A stretch of DNA of 64,000 bases from Haematococcus lacustris (GCA_030144725.1 JASKMD010000024.1:5663345-5727344); one strand, 5' to 3'; counted from the stretch's first letter, positions 46,785-57,526 are shown. Numbers and translations are program-made. Notes: generated by a model from the letters alone, not told the origin.

Positions 46785-47797
46785 AGGTGGGCCCGGTGCC
46801 ACATTCCCGTGATCGTTCTCCGATCCGACTGTTGCTGCCGACGCGCATGCTCGCGTAGAGCAGCCAAAGCGGCGCGGGCGGTCGTAGCGATGACTGCATG
46901 CCCCGCAACGGCTTGAATTTGAATCACCAACTTTGATGCTTTGCTGTGCACGACCTATTGCGTGCATAATAATTCTGGATGGGTGGACGGTAGCTGGCAG
47001 GGTTGGCTACATGGTGAATCATTTAGCATAACATTTGGCGCAGTGAGTGCAGAGTTACAGCCGTCCGACTGCCAAGGGTCAGTTTCCTGTCATTTTTAAA
47101 CAGTTGGGGTCGCCCGACAAGGGGGCTGCTCATGGCTAATAAAAAAAACATGATTATGTATGCTGACAGTGAGCTGCATGTGCATGAGCAGCAAAGGCGC
47201 CCAGTGGGGCCCACTGTCTCACAGGATAGATTTGCTCTCACTATCTTTTATATGTCTGTATGTATGCTCTCATTCAAACACACTTAGTTTCAAGTTTATA
47301 CTTTTGTAATCCAGGAAGTTTAAAACGCAGAAGTGAAGTTGGGACCTAGCAACCAACACGCAGCTGGGCCCACACGGAGAATAAGTACGCACCCACGGCC
47401 TAGTCGAGGCACAGCAGCCTGGTCTTGGGTTGGATGTCACATATGCACTTGACACCAATGGCTCAGGTCAGGCGCCCCCAACTAACAGAAAACCTACCCC
47501 TGGTAGTAGGACGGCTGTATCTTTGCACTCACTGCGCCAAATATTATGCTAGATGATTCACAATGTAGCTAACCCAGCCAGCTACCTTTCACCCATCCAG
47601 AATAAGTATACACTGGGTAGGCCGTGCACAGCAAAGCGTCAAAGTTAGTGATTCAAATTTGAACCGTTGCGGAGCATGCAGTCATCGTTACGACCGCCCG
47701 CGTCGCTTAGGCTGCTCTACGCGAGCATGCGCGTCGGCAGCAACAGTCGGATTGGAAAACGGTTGCGGGAATGTGGCACGGAGGCAGTTGGCAGGTG
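46785..47797. repeat. Inverted-repeat (MITE-like) unit inside the hAT element
   Basis: Arms 46785-47062 and 47505-47797 are inverted copies: GTGCCACATTCCCG..GATCG at the left, CGGGAATGTGGCAC at the right, through GCGCATGCTCGCGTAGAGCA. The centre (47149-47356) is copy 2 of the 205-bp dispersed repeat, so the hairpin itself was invaded. Confidence 0.75.
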
Positions 47798-47847
47798 CGG
47801 TTGGGAGAGGTGGCCACTTCAACCTATGTCTAACTATGTCTCGTGTA

Positions 47848-50262
47848 TCACCGCTTGCGCTTGGCAGCTGTCTGGGGCTGCCCCAACCCAGCAGGTGTGG
47901 TACGCTTGCGGAGCGTGCGGCCAGGAGCTGGCGCTTGAGCCATAGCAGCCTGCCCCTCGGTGGCGATTGCAGCTAGTGCCAACTGATACATGTGGCCGAA
48001 ATCAGGTGATGCAGGCGGCCCTTTGCCCCACGAGCTCCAGCCCTGCTGCTGGGGTGGTTGCTGTGGGGGTGGCTGTGGGGGTGGGTGGGGCTGTGGGGGG
48101 GGCACACCAGCTGGCACAACTCTGCTGCACCCTGCTGTTGTTGCTGCTGCTGCCACCCGCTGCTGGCTTGCATGGTCCCCCACATTCACCACAACCACCC
48201 CAACACTGCAAGCAGCTGCTGTGGCTTTGCGTGCGGCTGTGGCTGGTGCCCTGGCTACGGCTCCAGCCACCTCATGCTCCCGCACCGCAGCGCGAAGCTT
48301 AGGCAGCTGCAGCGTGAAGTCTTGCACATCTATGTTGTTGAGGGTGGACCTATGTGTGTGCAGGGACATATGCTCCAGGAGCGCAGGCAGCTCCATGAAG
48401 CGGCCAGCTCCATGCTTCAGCAGCTGTAGCAAGGACTCCACCGGGGCATTGGAGGTGGGACATGCCAGGAAGTACACCTCGAGGTGGAGGCGCAACCCGG
48501 TGCTGCATGGGCTGCCCTCAGCCATGGCCCGAATGTCCTGTTGGAACTGGCGCCACGTGCAGTGGGGGTCCCACACACCCAGGTCACTCTGCCCATCGTC
48601 CATGCGCAGGGCGGCACACTGCACCACCATGGCGGCTACTTCTTTGCACGACTGCGGGTCTGACCCCCCCAGCGCAGCCATGAGGTGAGGCATGTCCAGC
48701 TGCCGTTTGCAGTGCTGTCTGTAGTAGTCCTCCATGGCTGCACAATGCTGCTGTAAGTAGGTGGCCAGCTGCTGCTTCTGCTGCTCCTGTTGATCAATCG
48801 GCACTAGCTGTTGTAGCTTGTTGTGCAGCTGTGACAGCAGCTGCGCGTTGTTGCCCCATGGCTGTTGCAGACCCTTGCAAACCTGCTGGATGTGGCGGTA
48901 CAACTCAAAGGCATGCAAGCCGTCGTCCTTGCTGGCCCAAGGCAGCTCAGGCATGAGGTATGTCTGGCCCACCACTGCCACAACGGTGATCCTCAGCAAC
49001 AGATCAGAGTCCTGCAGGTGCTTGCATAGCTCACGAGCCCAGGCAGGCGCCCGCCGCTGCTGGCACTCTACTACCTCAGCCACAGCCTCCCCCGCATGCC
49101 GCCAGACGGCAAGCAGTGATGAGGCAGCGGCAATGTAGCTGGCCCACCTTGTGTCACATGGTGTCTCTGGCTTTGCACCCCACCGGTCAAGCTTCAGCTT
49201 CACCCAGTGTTGCGCTAGGAGGCTGCTGAGGTCATTGATTGCTGACCTGGTGCCTGGCAGCACCCCAAGACCCTTGAGGAGGGTGTTGTGAATGCCGTGG
49301 CTGTAGCAAGGCTGCGCCCGCGTCACCCCAACCTGCCCCTCCTCCTGCAGCAGCTGGCTGATGCGCGCTATGACACCGGTAAACTCCCCCATGTTCACTG
49401 AGGCGCTGTCTGCACAGATGCCCACAATGTTCATGCCTGCAAGGCCGAGGTCACCCAACATCTGCATGATGACCCGGACATGGGCCTCAGCCGTGCCGCT
49501 GGCCAGCTGGATGACGCCCACAACATCAGTGAATATGGTGGTGAGGCGTGGGGCAGCAGCTGAGCATGACTGCCCCGCCCGCTCTGCCAATGACTGCTCC
49601 TGCCCCTGCGGCTTAGGGACTGCTGCTGTGACCTTGACGACAAGCACCTTCCCATGGCGCTTGGTTGTGCATCCGTCAAATGCCAAGTGTATCGCCTTGG
49701 CTTGCTTCAACATCTCTGCATGCAAAGTAGCAAAGTAGTAAGCATGTCATCTTGTCATCCCTGACTCAGCCCCAGAGACTCCACCACCTCCCAGACCACT
49801 ATCGCCCAGCCTCGCCCAGCCCAGCCCAGCCCAGCCCAGCCCAGCCCAGCCCAGCCCAGCCCAGCCCAGCCCAGCCCAGCCCAGCCCAGCCCAGCCCAGC
49901 CCAGCCCAGCCCAGCCCAGCCCAGCCCAGCCCAGCCCAGCCCAGCCCAGCCCAGCCCAGCCCAGCCCAGCCCAGCCCAGCCCAGCCCAGCCCAGCCCAGC
50001 CCAGCCCAGCCCAGCCCAGCCCAGCCCAGCCCAGCCCAGCCCAGCCCAGCCCAGCCCAGCCCAGCCCAGCCCAGCCCAGCCCAGCATCACCGAGCTGCTG
50101 GTGGAGCTGCTCAACCTGGGCCCGCAATTTTATGGCCTCCACCTGTGCCTTGTTCCTTTGAGCTTTCAAGCCACTAGGGCTGCACTTAAACCCTGCCTTG
50201 GGTGAGGCATGCAGCTCTTGCAGCTGTTGACGCTGCTTCTTGCTGAGCCTCTTACCCCCCAT
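47848..50262 (-). CDS. hAT-superfamily transposase, intact, two exons
   Basis: Cut-and-paste transposase with an RNase H fold. Exon 1 is 50262-50091 ([20 protein letters not shown], then a short coiled coil) and exon 2 is 49715-47848. The G|GTGATG donor and CAG|AGATG acceptor join in phase 1, giving 679 residues with no stop. Likely acidic residues: Asp of [14 protein letters not shown], Asp of [10 protein letters not shown], and Glu of [15 protein letters not shown] in the C-terminal dimerisation-like block. [14 protein letters not shown] and DTRWASY fit the family. No BED zinc finger is seen; the N-terminus is basic instead. The tail has a His/Pro/Gln stretch and a basic end ([15 protein letters not shown]) that may be a nuclear signal. 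The intron is a pentamer satellite. hAT versus a related superfamily is inferred from motifs only. Confidence 0.82.
49812..50087 (+). repeat. (CCCAG)n pentamer array in the transposase intron
   Basis: About 55 almost perfect CCCAG units filling most of the 375-bp intron (49716-50090) of the transposase gene. Translating it gives WAGLG repeats; splice phase shows it is intronic. Confidence 0.97.
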
Positions 50263-51174
50263 GGTGGTGCCTAGGGCTGGGAGGGGGCAGGGGGGGGGAG
50301 TGGAGCAGGCAGCGAGCAAGGGAGGGGTTGGGCTGGGAGGGGGTGGGGGTGGGCTGGGAGTGGGTGGCCTGGGAGGGGGTGGCCTGGGAGGGGTTGGGTT
50401 GGGAGGGGTTGGGCTGGGAGGGGGTGGGCTGGGAGGGGGTGGGGTTGGGCTGGGAGGGGTTGGGCTGGGGAGGGTTGGGTTGGGAGGGGAGGGTGTGGGC
50501 TGCGAGGGGGTGGGCAGGCTTGATGAGGTGGGCTCCTGCAATGATGGGTGGAGGAGGGGCGGGCATGGTGGGTCGTTGCATGCCGTGGCCTTGAACCTGC
50601 CTGGTGAACATGATGTGACTTTGAAAGTGTCAAACTGATAGAGGCATGGGCCGTTTAATGTGCGGTTTGTTTCAATAGATGCGCCAATGGGTATAGAACA
50701 AACATTCCATGGCCATTTTCCTGTGGATGCAGCGGGTGCAACACAGTAGAGGACACAGTGGAGGAGGGGGGGTGTAAGCCGGTGATACCTTAGTGTGCGC
50801 CGACCCAACTGGTGTATACGGCGGAAGCGAGCATGGAGATATGTTTTAATCACCCCGTCAAGGTGCCCTGCACGCCAAGCAGACATCGCGTTGGGTGTTG
50901 GCCGGACATTCCGTTTGTGCACAATCAGCTCACTACGCTAGGTAGATGGGGTCTCAGCGATGTGGCTCACCGTGCCAAGGAGACCCGTCTCGCCGATGTG
51001 ATTTGTTCGCGGGCACATGTGGCAGTACGCGAGCAGAGACTCCAATGGCTTGCGCTGATGGTCAGATAACGCGGACTATACCGCCAATGCCAATGTGATA
51101 AGCGCTATTGAAAACGGTGCAGTATTGAGGGAGCAGTCGCATGCATATTACCAACCCCATGTTGGGGGCGCCTG

Positions 51175-51994
51175 AGCTCAGGCCAGTGTACTCCTTTTGC
51201 CTTCGGCGGGAAGCTCATGCGGTCACCCCTCCCATTGAACCACCAACCCCCCTAACGATAAGGGACACCGGCTTTTCCGGACTCATTTCTGCACGGATTT
51301 ACACGCGGATTGAAGCGTCAAAACGGGGCTGCGCTAAGCCACACGCTGAGCTGGTCGGGCATGTTGCCGGGTATAGGGCCCTACCGAGCCTGCGGACCTG
51401 ATGTACGTTGACCCAGTAACAGTGAGTCCCTGATCAACGCGATGGATAGTGCGCGATGTGCGAGGAGCCCGACCCCATGTCCAACATCGTGACCAATATG
51501 CGCTGGCTCAGGGGCTCTGAAACTTGGAGGAGACCACAGTAGGAGCACAGCAGTGGCAGCTGCATCAATCCCTTGTGGATTAGGCTCCAAAAGGTGGGAA
51601 AACACTCCTCCATGCTGCCCAACCTGCTAATGCCCGTATGACGACCATCGAACTCAATCGAACTCTCCAGCCCTGCGTCACTGGCTAGGGAACTTAGCTG
51701 TGGACCCCCTGCCAAGTTTTCAACTATTGCTGAGTATTGCCAATAGGGTTTTTACCTACGTGTGTACGTGCTTGCAGGATGCCTGCATCAAAGTATCACC
51801 CCTACAAGGGGAAGGGAGGGCATGCTGCCCGCTGTGCTGTGTGTGTGACGTGTACACCAACTGGCCATGCTGGCTGGGTGGAGATCCATGTGGAGGGGGA
51901 GGCAGCTTTCTACAGATCCGGATGCAGTCACACAGCCATCGGCCAGGTCACAGCCCAGATGGTTGATGTCATCACAGCTTGCAAAAACCTGAAG
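51175..51994 (+). other. Unique sequence with one exon-like frame
   Basis: 51780-51990 reads, after a CAG acceptor-like site, MPASKYHPYKGKGGHAARCA, GWVEIHVEGEAAFYRSGCSH and QVTAQMVDVITACKNLKPSH. Cys/His spacing suggests a metal-binding segment of a transposon or host gene. It runs into the repeats of the next element, so its 3' side is lost. The rest shows nothing. Confidence 0.35.
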
Positions 51995-52151
51995 CCGTCA
52001 CATGTCACACTGCTGCTCATACACTACAGCCTGCTGCTGCTCATGCTGCTCATGCTCTGTAACACATGCACTGCAGCCTGCTGCTGCTGATCATGCACTG
52101 CAGCAAACCTGCAGCCTGCTTCTACCTGCAGCCTGCACTGCCACACACTCA

Positions 52152-52420
52152 CAGGCAGGGCAGGGCAGGGCAGGGCAGGGCAGGGCAGGGCAGGGCAGGG
52201 CAGGGCAGGGCAGGGCAGGGCAGGGCAGGGCAGGGCAGGGCAGGGCAGGGCAGGGCAGGGCAGGGCAGGGCAGGGCAGGGCAGGGCAGGGCAGGGCAGGG
52301 CAGGGCAGGGCAGGGCAGGGCAGGGCAGGGCAGGGCAGGGCAGGGCAGGGCAGGGCAGGGCAGGGCAGGGCAGGGCAGGGCAGGGCAGGGCAGGGCAAGG
52401 CAGGGCAGGGCAGGGCAGGG
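52152..52420 (+). repeat. (GGGCA)n pentamer array
   Basis: About 53 almost perfect GGGCA units at the place where A and B have only a few, so a recent expansion. Not coding. Confidence 0.97.
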
Positions 52421-53082
52421 AGGGGCGACGCAAGGCTGGGAGGGGGTGGGGCAGGGCTGGGATGGGGTGGGGCAGTGCTGGGAGGGGGTGGGGCAGGGCT
52501 GAAAGGGGGTGGGGCAGTGCAGGGGTGATGCAGGGTTAAGCAGGGAGGGAAGGGGCGACGCAAGGCTGGGAGGGGGTCGGGCAGGGCTGGGCTGCGGCGG
52601 CAAGGGGCAACGTAAGGCTGGGCTGGGGTGGGGCAGGGCTGGGCTGGGGTGGGGCTGGGCTGAAAGGGGGTGGGGCAGGGCTGGGCAGGGAGGGAAGGGG
52701 CAGGGCTGGGAGGGGGTGGAGAAGGGCTGGGAGGGGGTGGGGCAGTGCTGGGAGGGGGTGGGGCAGTGCTGGGAGGGGGTGGAGCAGGGCTGGGAGGGGG
52801 TGGGGCAGGGCTGACAAGGGGTGGGGCAGGGCTGGGCAGGGAGGGGAGGGGCAACGCAAGGCTGGGAGGGATGGGGCAGGGCTGGGAGGGGGTGGAGCAG
52901 GGCTGGGAGGGGGTGGGGCAGGGCTGGGAGGGGGTGGGGCAGGGCTGGGCTGCGGCAGCGAGGGGTGGGGCTGGGCGGCGGGTGGCCAGTCTTGCCGTTC
53001 TCAGTCGTTGGGGTCCCCTTGAGCTGTTATTGTGGATGGCCTGCATGTATAGGCACACAACAACAGAGTCATGGCAAGGGTA

Positions 53083-53787
53083 TAGGGAGCGGTTTCTTAA
53101 TTAAGTTTAATTAAGCGTCATATTAAGTATTAGGTCGCTTACTTAACCACTTAACCACTTAATATTAAGCGCTGGTAACTCTCTTTTTCTAGCCCTCTCG
53201 CTCTACCCTTCGTGGCTCTACCCCTTGCTTGATGTAGCACCACTGCGGGCCCGCGGCGTGGTCCTGCCTAAAAAGTGCATCGACCCCTTTACTGGGTACG
53301 CGATAGCTATTCCTCACTACACACACAAGCACATAGCCGTTTAGTGCTTGCTCGCGGTATTACCATTTGTGCACTACTAGAGAGCAACTTTGCTCATCTC
53401 GCATCGTTTGTGCTTAAGAACCACACCATTGGCCTTTGCTGGGTACGCAGATGCAACACCAATCAAATCGCGTCTTTGTGCAATGTGGTCGCGGTCCACT
53501 GCGGGGCCGGGCCCCAGCGACCCAGTCATAGCCGTTTTGCTGTAATACAGCTGTTCCAGAGCCACTACGGCTTGTTGGCACATGTTGCTGCCTGCCCGCG
53601 TGCCTCCCGGCTGAAAGTGCCAATGTGAGGCGATTGCGGTTGCGACCCGTGCGCTGGGGTCGCACAGCTGCACTCATAGCAGTGTAGGTCAAAAAGAAGC
53701 CACTTAATACACTTAAGGAACTTAATACGACCGGCCTTAATTTAATTAAGCTATTAAGTTAATATTAAGCGGAGGAACCGCACCCTA
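53083..53787. mobile_element. hAT-like MITE (705 bp) nested in F
   Basis: Perfect 8-bp target duplication CAAGGGTA at 53075-53082 and 53788-53795. TIRs TAGGGAGCGGTTTCT (left) and TAGGGTGCGGTTCCT (right, reversed). AT-rich subterminal TTAATTAAG motifs on both sides, unlike the GC-rich surroundings. The empty site is in element A (GGCAAGGGTAATGCAAGG near 28130). No transposase; 8-bp duplication and TAGGG ends fit hAT. Confidence 0.92.
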
Positions 53788-54264
53788 CAAGGGTAATGCA
53801 AGGGGCGAATTGTTAGTGCTGCCCCTGATATGCTGGTGGCTAGATATTACCCTAACCATCTCACCTGTAGCTCGCCTGGCCCGCGCCTAGCTCAGCTCCT
53901 CTCGTGTTTTCATGCTGTCCTTCAGCTGTGCGTTGTCCTCGCTTGCCTCGCGGGGTCATAACTCCTGCGTGTACGGGAGTGGGTCGGCTGGTGTTAAGGG
54001 ACGGTTTGTGGTCGGCATCGCTGCGGCCGTACATCAACGATTGCAGTAACCGCCCCTAGGAACCACCTCTGGGCAGTCAAGGTTGCGCGTCAAAGCATGC
54101 GGAGGAGCCCAGCAAGCTGTAGTGTGGCTTGCTAGTCGCTCGTGCTTGTCGAGTAGCGCAGTTGGGCAATTCAAAACTTCCCCCATCCACAGCCATATAG
54201 GGGGAACTTTTACCGGGAGACTTGATTGGAAAAGGCCACCGCCCGTCGCACTGCGCATCGCGTG

Positions 54265-57200
54265 ATGGCTAAGAAGAAGCGGAAGGGTAGCGACAAGAAA
54301 CAGAAAGGTTCGTGTCCCTAGCCGACTGTGAGCTACGTGCACTACGCGCTGTGAGATAACCCGTCGCTCCTGTTCGCAGCGTCTCGTTCCCGTCAAGGCA
54401 AGCAACGACAGGAGCGTCGGGATGGCTGGACCACGCGCAAACGTCAGGTGGCGCCCCCGGCTTATGTGTCCCCGCACTGTTTGTGTTGACCCCGCCTTTT
54501 GTCTTGGCCTGTCAAAATGGCAACTTTGCTTGGCTGCAGGTTATCAAGGGCCCCGAGGGCGCAGTGCTGCGCGGCTGCAAGAAGACAAGCTGCGGGAGCA
54601 CCTCCGGCTGCGGGCTGAAATCCACTCCCAGTGATCGCGTCGTTGCTGGTGCTCAGAATCTTCCTGGTTCGTACCCCACCCCGGGCTTCCCCAGCGCACC
54701 TCAGCCTCCAGCCGTGCAGCCCCCCCAACCCCCTGATGCTCCCCCCCTACCCCCACTACCCCCACGGGCCCCTGCCCAGCCTGCCCCTGCCCAGCCTGCC
54801 AGCATGGAGTGTGACACTGACTCTGACTCCGAGTCAGATTGTGACTCTGAGCCAGAGCCACAGTCTGACTCGGAGTCAGAGTCAGAACCTGAGCCAGTCA
54901 CGCAAACCCCCCAAAGGCGCTGCAGCGCCCGCCTGGCAGCCCTTGCACCTGCAGCACCCACTGGCCCTCCCTTGCCCCTTGACTGCGAGGACCCCCTGAT
55001 GCTCAGGCAGCTGAAAGACTTCTGCATGTTCTTCGCCAACCCCACCTTCAAGACATGCTACAACCAGCTGCAGCGGCGCCTTGTACGCGACCGCCACCCC
55101 ATGCCCATGCCAGCCTTTGAGGACCCCAGCAACCAGGCGCTGCTGGCCAAGCTGCATGAGCTGGGCAGCATCAACTTGGCGGGTGACGCCAACACCATCG
55201 ACGCACACTCCATGCAGCTGGCGGTGGCCATGCAGCAGCATTACTCCAACCCAGGCAAGTGATGGTGGTGACTAGACCCTGGACTTGGACCTGGACCTGG
55301 ATCTGGACCTGGATCTGGATCTGGACCTGACCTGACCTGACCTTATACCTGACCTGACCTGACCTTATACCTGACCTGACCTGACCTTATACCTGACCTT
55401 TGACCTGACCTTTGACCTGACCTTTGACCTGACCTTTGACCTGACCTTTGACCTGACCTTTGACCTGACCTTTGACCTGACCTTTGACCTGACCTTTGAC
55501 CTGACCTTTGACCTGACCTTTGACCTGACCTTTGACCTGACCTTTGACCTGACCTGACCTGACCTGACCTGACCTGACCTGCGCATTGTCAAGCTGTACG
55601 CCAAGGCAGCCAGGGCCCACTTAGGCTGGAGCGGTGAGGAGGTGCAGCTGTTCATCAGGATGGCGTGCGGGTATGGCATCAACGCCAAGAGCTCGGAGCT
55701 GAAGGCGCCACCCTGGACACGGGGCATGTGGCGGACCTGGTAGAGGAAGCCAACACGCACCGCCGCCTACTTGGCATTATGAAGCAAGGCTCCCTGCAGG
55801 ACACCCTGCCCCTGCCCTGCCGCATGCGCCATGCAGTGCATGTGTGCCGATGGCTAGAGCGGTGGCAGCAGCCCCCCACCCCACCCGCACTAGGGCAGCC
55901 AAAGCGCGGCAAGAGGCATGGGGTTGGTCCCCGGACCCTGACCTGCCCACCCCCCTTCACCCTCACCCCCATGGCCAGGGTGGGGGTGCACTTCATCAAG
56001 GTGGACAGCAGGGTACTGCATGGGGTGTGCAAGCAGCTGGGCCGAACCAAGGAAAGCCGGGCAGCATTCACTTCAGAGCCAGCACTGAGCCAGCACTGGG
56101 CCAGGTGGTTCGACACCAAAAAGGTTCGTAACAAGGAGTTTGCATTCGAGAGGTTGGTGGACATAGATGGTGTCAGCGTGTGCGTGCACTACACGCGCCC
56201 CCTTCCCCCTCCTCCAGCCCCACCTCCAGCTGCCAGCAGCAGCAGCACCAGCAGCCGCCCAAGTGCAGCAGCAGCAGCGGCTCATGCAGTGGGGCTCCTC
56301 CACATAGGCAAGGGCATAGCTGAGACGCGTGAGTTTCTGTTCGATCCAGACACACAGATTGGGGTGGGCATCGACCCCGGCGTCGACCCCGGTGGGTGGG
56401 TGGGTGGGAGGGTAAGGCACTGGGAGGTGGTGGGTTGGGCATGATATGAAGGAGTAGTTGACTGTGCCATGCCTAACCTGGTGTCACCATGTCAGCTACC
56501 ATGTGTGCCTTGTGTGCATGGCTGCAGTTGGAGGAGGACATGGCTGAGGTGTCCATTGAGCGCCATGGGCGTACCAAGCAGCTGGTGGTATTCTTTGGCG
56601 CTGCTACCATTGGCACTGGGGGTGGGTGGGGTGCTGATGCGGTGTTGCGTGCCTGCCGCAAGGTGGTGTGCAGGCCCAGGGGCACAGACCAGCTGCGGGG
56701 CAGGGTGGTGCTCGTGGATGAGCACCGCACCAGCCGGGTCAGCTCAGCAGTGAATGGCCAGCAGCCATGTGAGAGGCAGCTGAACAAGCGCAGGGCCACC
56801 AGGCCTGCAGACTGGAAGCCCCCAGCAGGGCAGGTGGATCACCGCCTAGTGCGCCCAGCCTGGAGCCAGCAACGTGACCAGCCAGTGCGGGGCCTGATGT
56901 GGTGCCCTGTAGTGGCCCCCCGCAAGCCCCCACAGGCCCCACGCAGCAGCCAGGCAGCCACACAGCCAGCAGCCTCAGAGCCAGGGCCCAGCACTCCCCC
57001 TCCAGCCAAGCGCAGCAAGCCGGCAGCTGAGCCCACCAAGGGCAAGGCCTAGGGCAAGGCTGCCAAAGCCAAGCCAGCACCACAGCCAGGCAGGTGGCTG
57101 GACAGGGACTGCAACGCAGCATTGAACATGCAGCGCATTGGGGAGAGCAGGTGGCGACCGCTGGAGCTGTGCTACTGGCCAGACCAGGGAGCTCTGTCAG

Positions 57201-57292
57201 CCAAGGGCAAGGAGTACCCTGGCCTGGGCTACAAGCGGGTGCGAGACAAGCCACCCAAGGCCCAGCAGCAGCAGCCTGCTGAGGCACAGTAG
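54265..57292 (+). pseudogene. Fanzor (eukaryotic TnpB-like RNA-guided nuclease), copy 1, broken
   Basis: Begins with a nuclear signal (MAKKKRKGSDKKQK) in exon 54265-54307, then a basic exon (about 54380-54447). Acidic/Pro-rich text follows (54700-54950), then RLAALAPAAPTGPPLPLD and DPLMLRQLKDFCMFFANPTF. Past a satellite intron: [80 protein letters not shown] and the first RuvC Asp (IGVGIDPGV, about 56359-56385). The last exon starts at 56528: [30 protein letters not shown] (likely the rearranged Glu), then [11 protein letters not shown] (RuvC Asp). This fits the published D..TS..RD Fanzor pattern. Breaks: about 370 nt after IDPGV, present in copy 2, is missing, and TAG at 57050 is in frame. 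The first CxxC of the zinc finger is absent. Confidence 0.83.
55279..55575 (+). repeat. Dodecamer/pentamer array in a Fanzor intron
   Basis: GGACCTGGATCT repeats (55279-55325), three CTGACCTGACCTTATAC units, then about thirteen CTGACCTTTGAC dodecamers (55393-55550), ending in ACCTG pentamers. Lies between the NPGK donor (about 55258) and the LRIVKLY exon. Confidence 0.93.
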
Positions 57293-57450
57293 TGTGTGGC
57301 CCCCCCCACTTGAGCTGTCATCAGCTTACAATTAGTGCATGTTTTGTCATGCCAACTCTACATCATCGCCCTCGGGTCAGGCAATAGTGTAGGTGGTAGG
57401 CGGCTCATGTGCCATGTGCACTGGGTTTACTCCACACAGCTCAATAACAC
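57293..57450 (+). ncRNA. Candidate Fanzor omega (guide) RNA region
   Basis: About 150 bp beyond the Fanzor stop, conserved in four copies (here, 44562-44705, 44936-45093 and, reversed, about 61356-61160). Shared blocks: GAGCTGTCATCAGCTTA (a short hairpin AGCTG..CAGCT), GTGCATGTTTTGTCATGCCA (hairpin GCATG..CATGC), GGGTCAGGCAAT, GTAGGTGGTAGGC and ACTCCACACAG. TnpB and Fanzor guide RNAs usually overlap or follow the 3' end of the gene (established knowledge). Transcription is not shown. Confidence 0.4.
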
Positions 57451-57452
57451 TG

Positions 57453-57526
57453 TTTGAGCCGGATCTAGTTAGTGGCTGCTAGTGGCTGCTAGTGGCTGCT
57501 AGTAGGTACTTCTGATCCGGCTCAAA
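57453..57526 (+). repeat. 13-bp inverted repeat flanking TAGTGGCTGC repeats
   Basis: TTTGAGCCGGATC at 57453-57465 and its exact reverse complement at 57514-57526, with three TAGTGGCTGC units between. Also at 45096-45169. It could be the 3' border of the Fanzor-bearing element or a terminator hairpin. Confidence 0.85.

Larger units (their letters stand above)
45894..51174 (-). mobile_element. hAT-type DNA transposon (5.3 kb)
   Basis: Inverted ends CAGGTGGCCCCAACATGGGG (left) and CAGGCGCCCCCAACATGGGG (right, reversed). The inverted similarity continues for about 450 bp on each side (to about 46345 and from about 50740). It encodes an intact transposase on the minus strand. No matching target duplication is visible (CAAGGGGT versus AGCTCAGG), so one flank has been rearranged. 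Contains a nested inverted-repeat unit at 46785-47797. Confidence 0.82.
51995..54227 (-). mobile_element. Fold-back element F, right half only
   Basis: Corresponds to the right half of element A: GCAG/CATGCACTGCAG repeats, pentamer, satellite (52420-52970), outer arm, and the terminus ending TACCGGGAGACTTGATT at 54227. The left half and left target duplication are missing. It is interrupted by a hAT-like MITE at 53083. Confidence 0.85.

Noticed and set aside
49747..50922. 391-codon minus-strand frame ending in WAGLG repeats
   Set aside because: Only the part 50262-50091 is coding (transposase exon 1). The Pro-rich lead is satellite-like UTR or TIR and the WAGLG part is the intron, as the splice phase shows.
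45886..51182. Target-site duplication for the hAT element
   Set aside because: CAAGGGGT and AGCTCAGG do not match; I do not claim one.
54490..54640. Choice between two frames for the Fanzor exon after 54541
   Set aside because: RLQEDKLREHLRLRAEIHSQ looks more protein-like but ends at a stop; the alternative frame continues into the Pro/acidic region. I could not decide, so no exact exon is given there.
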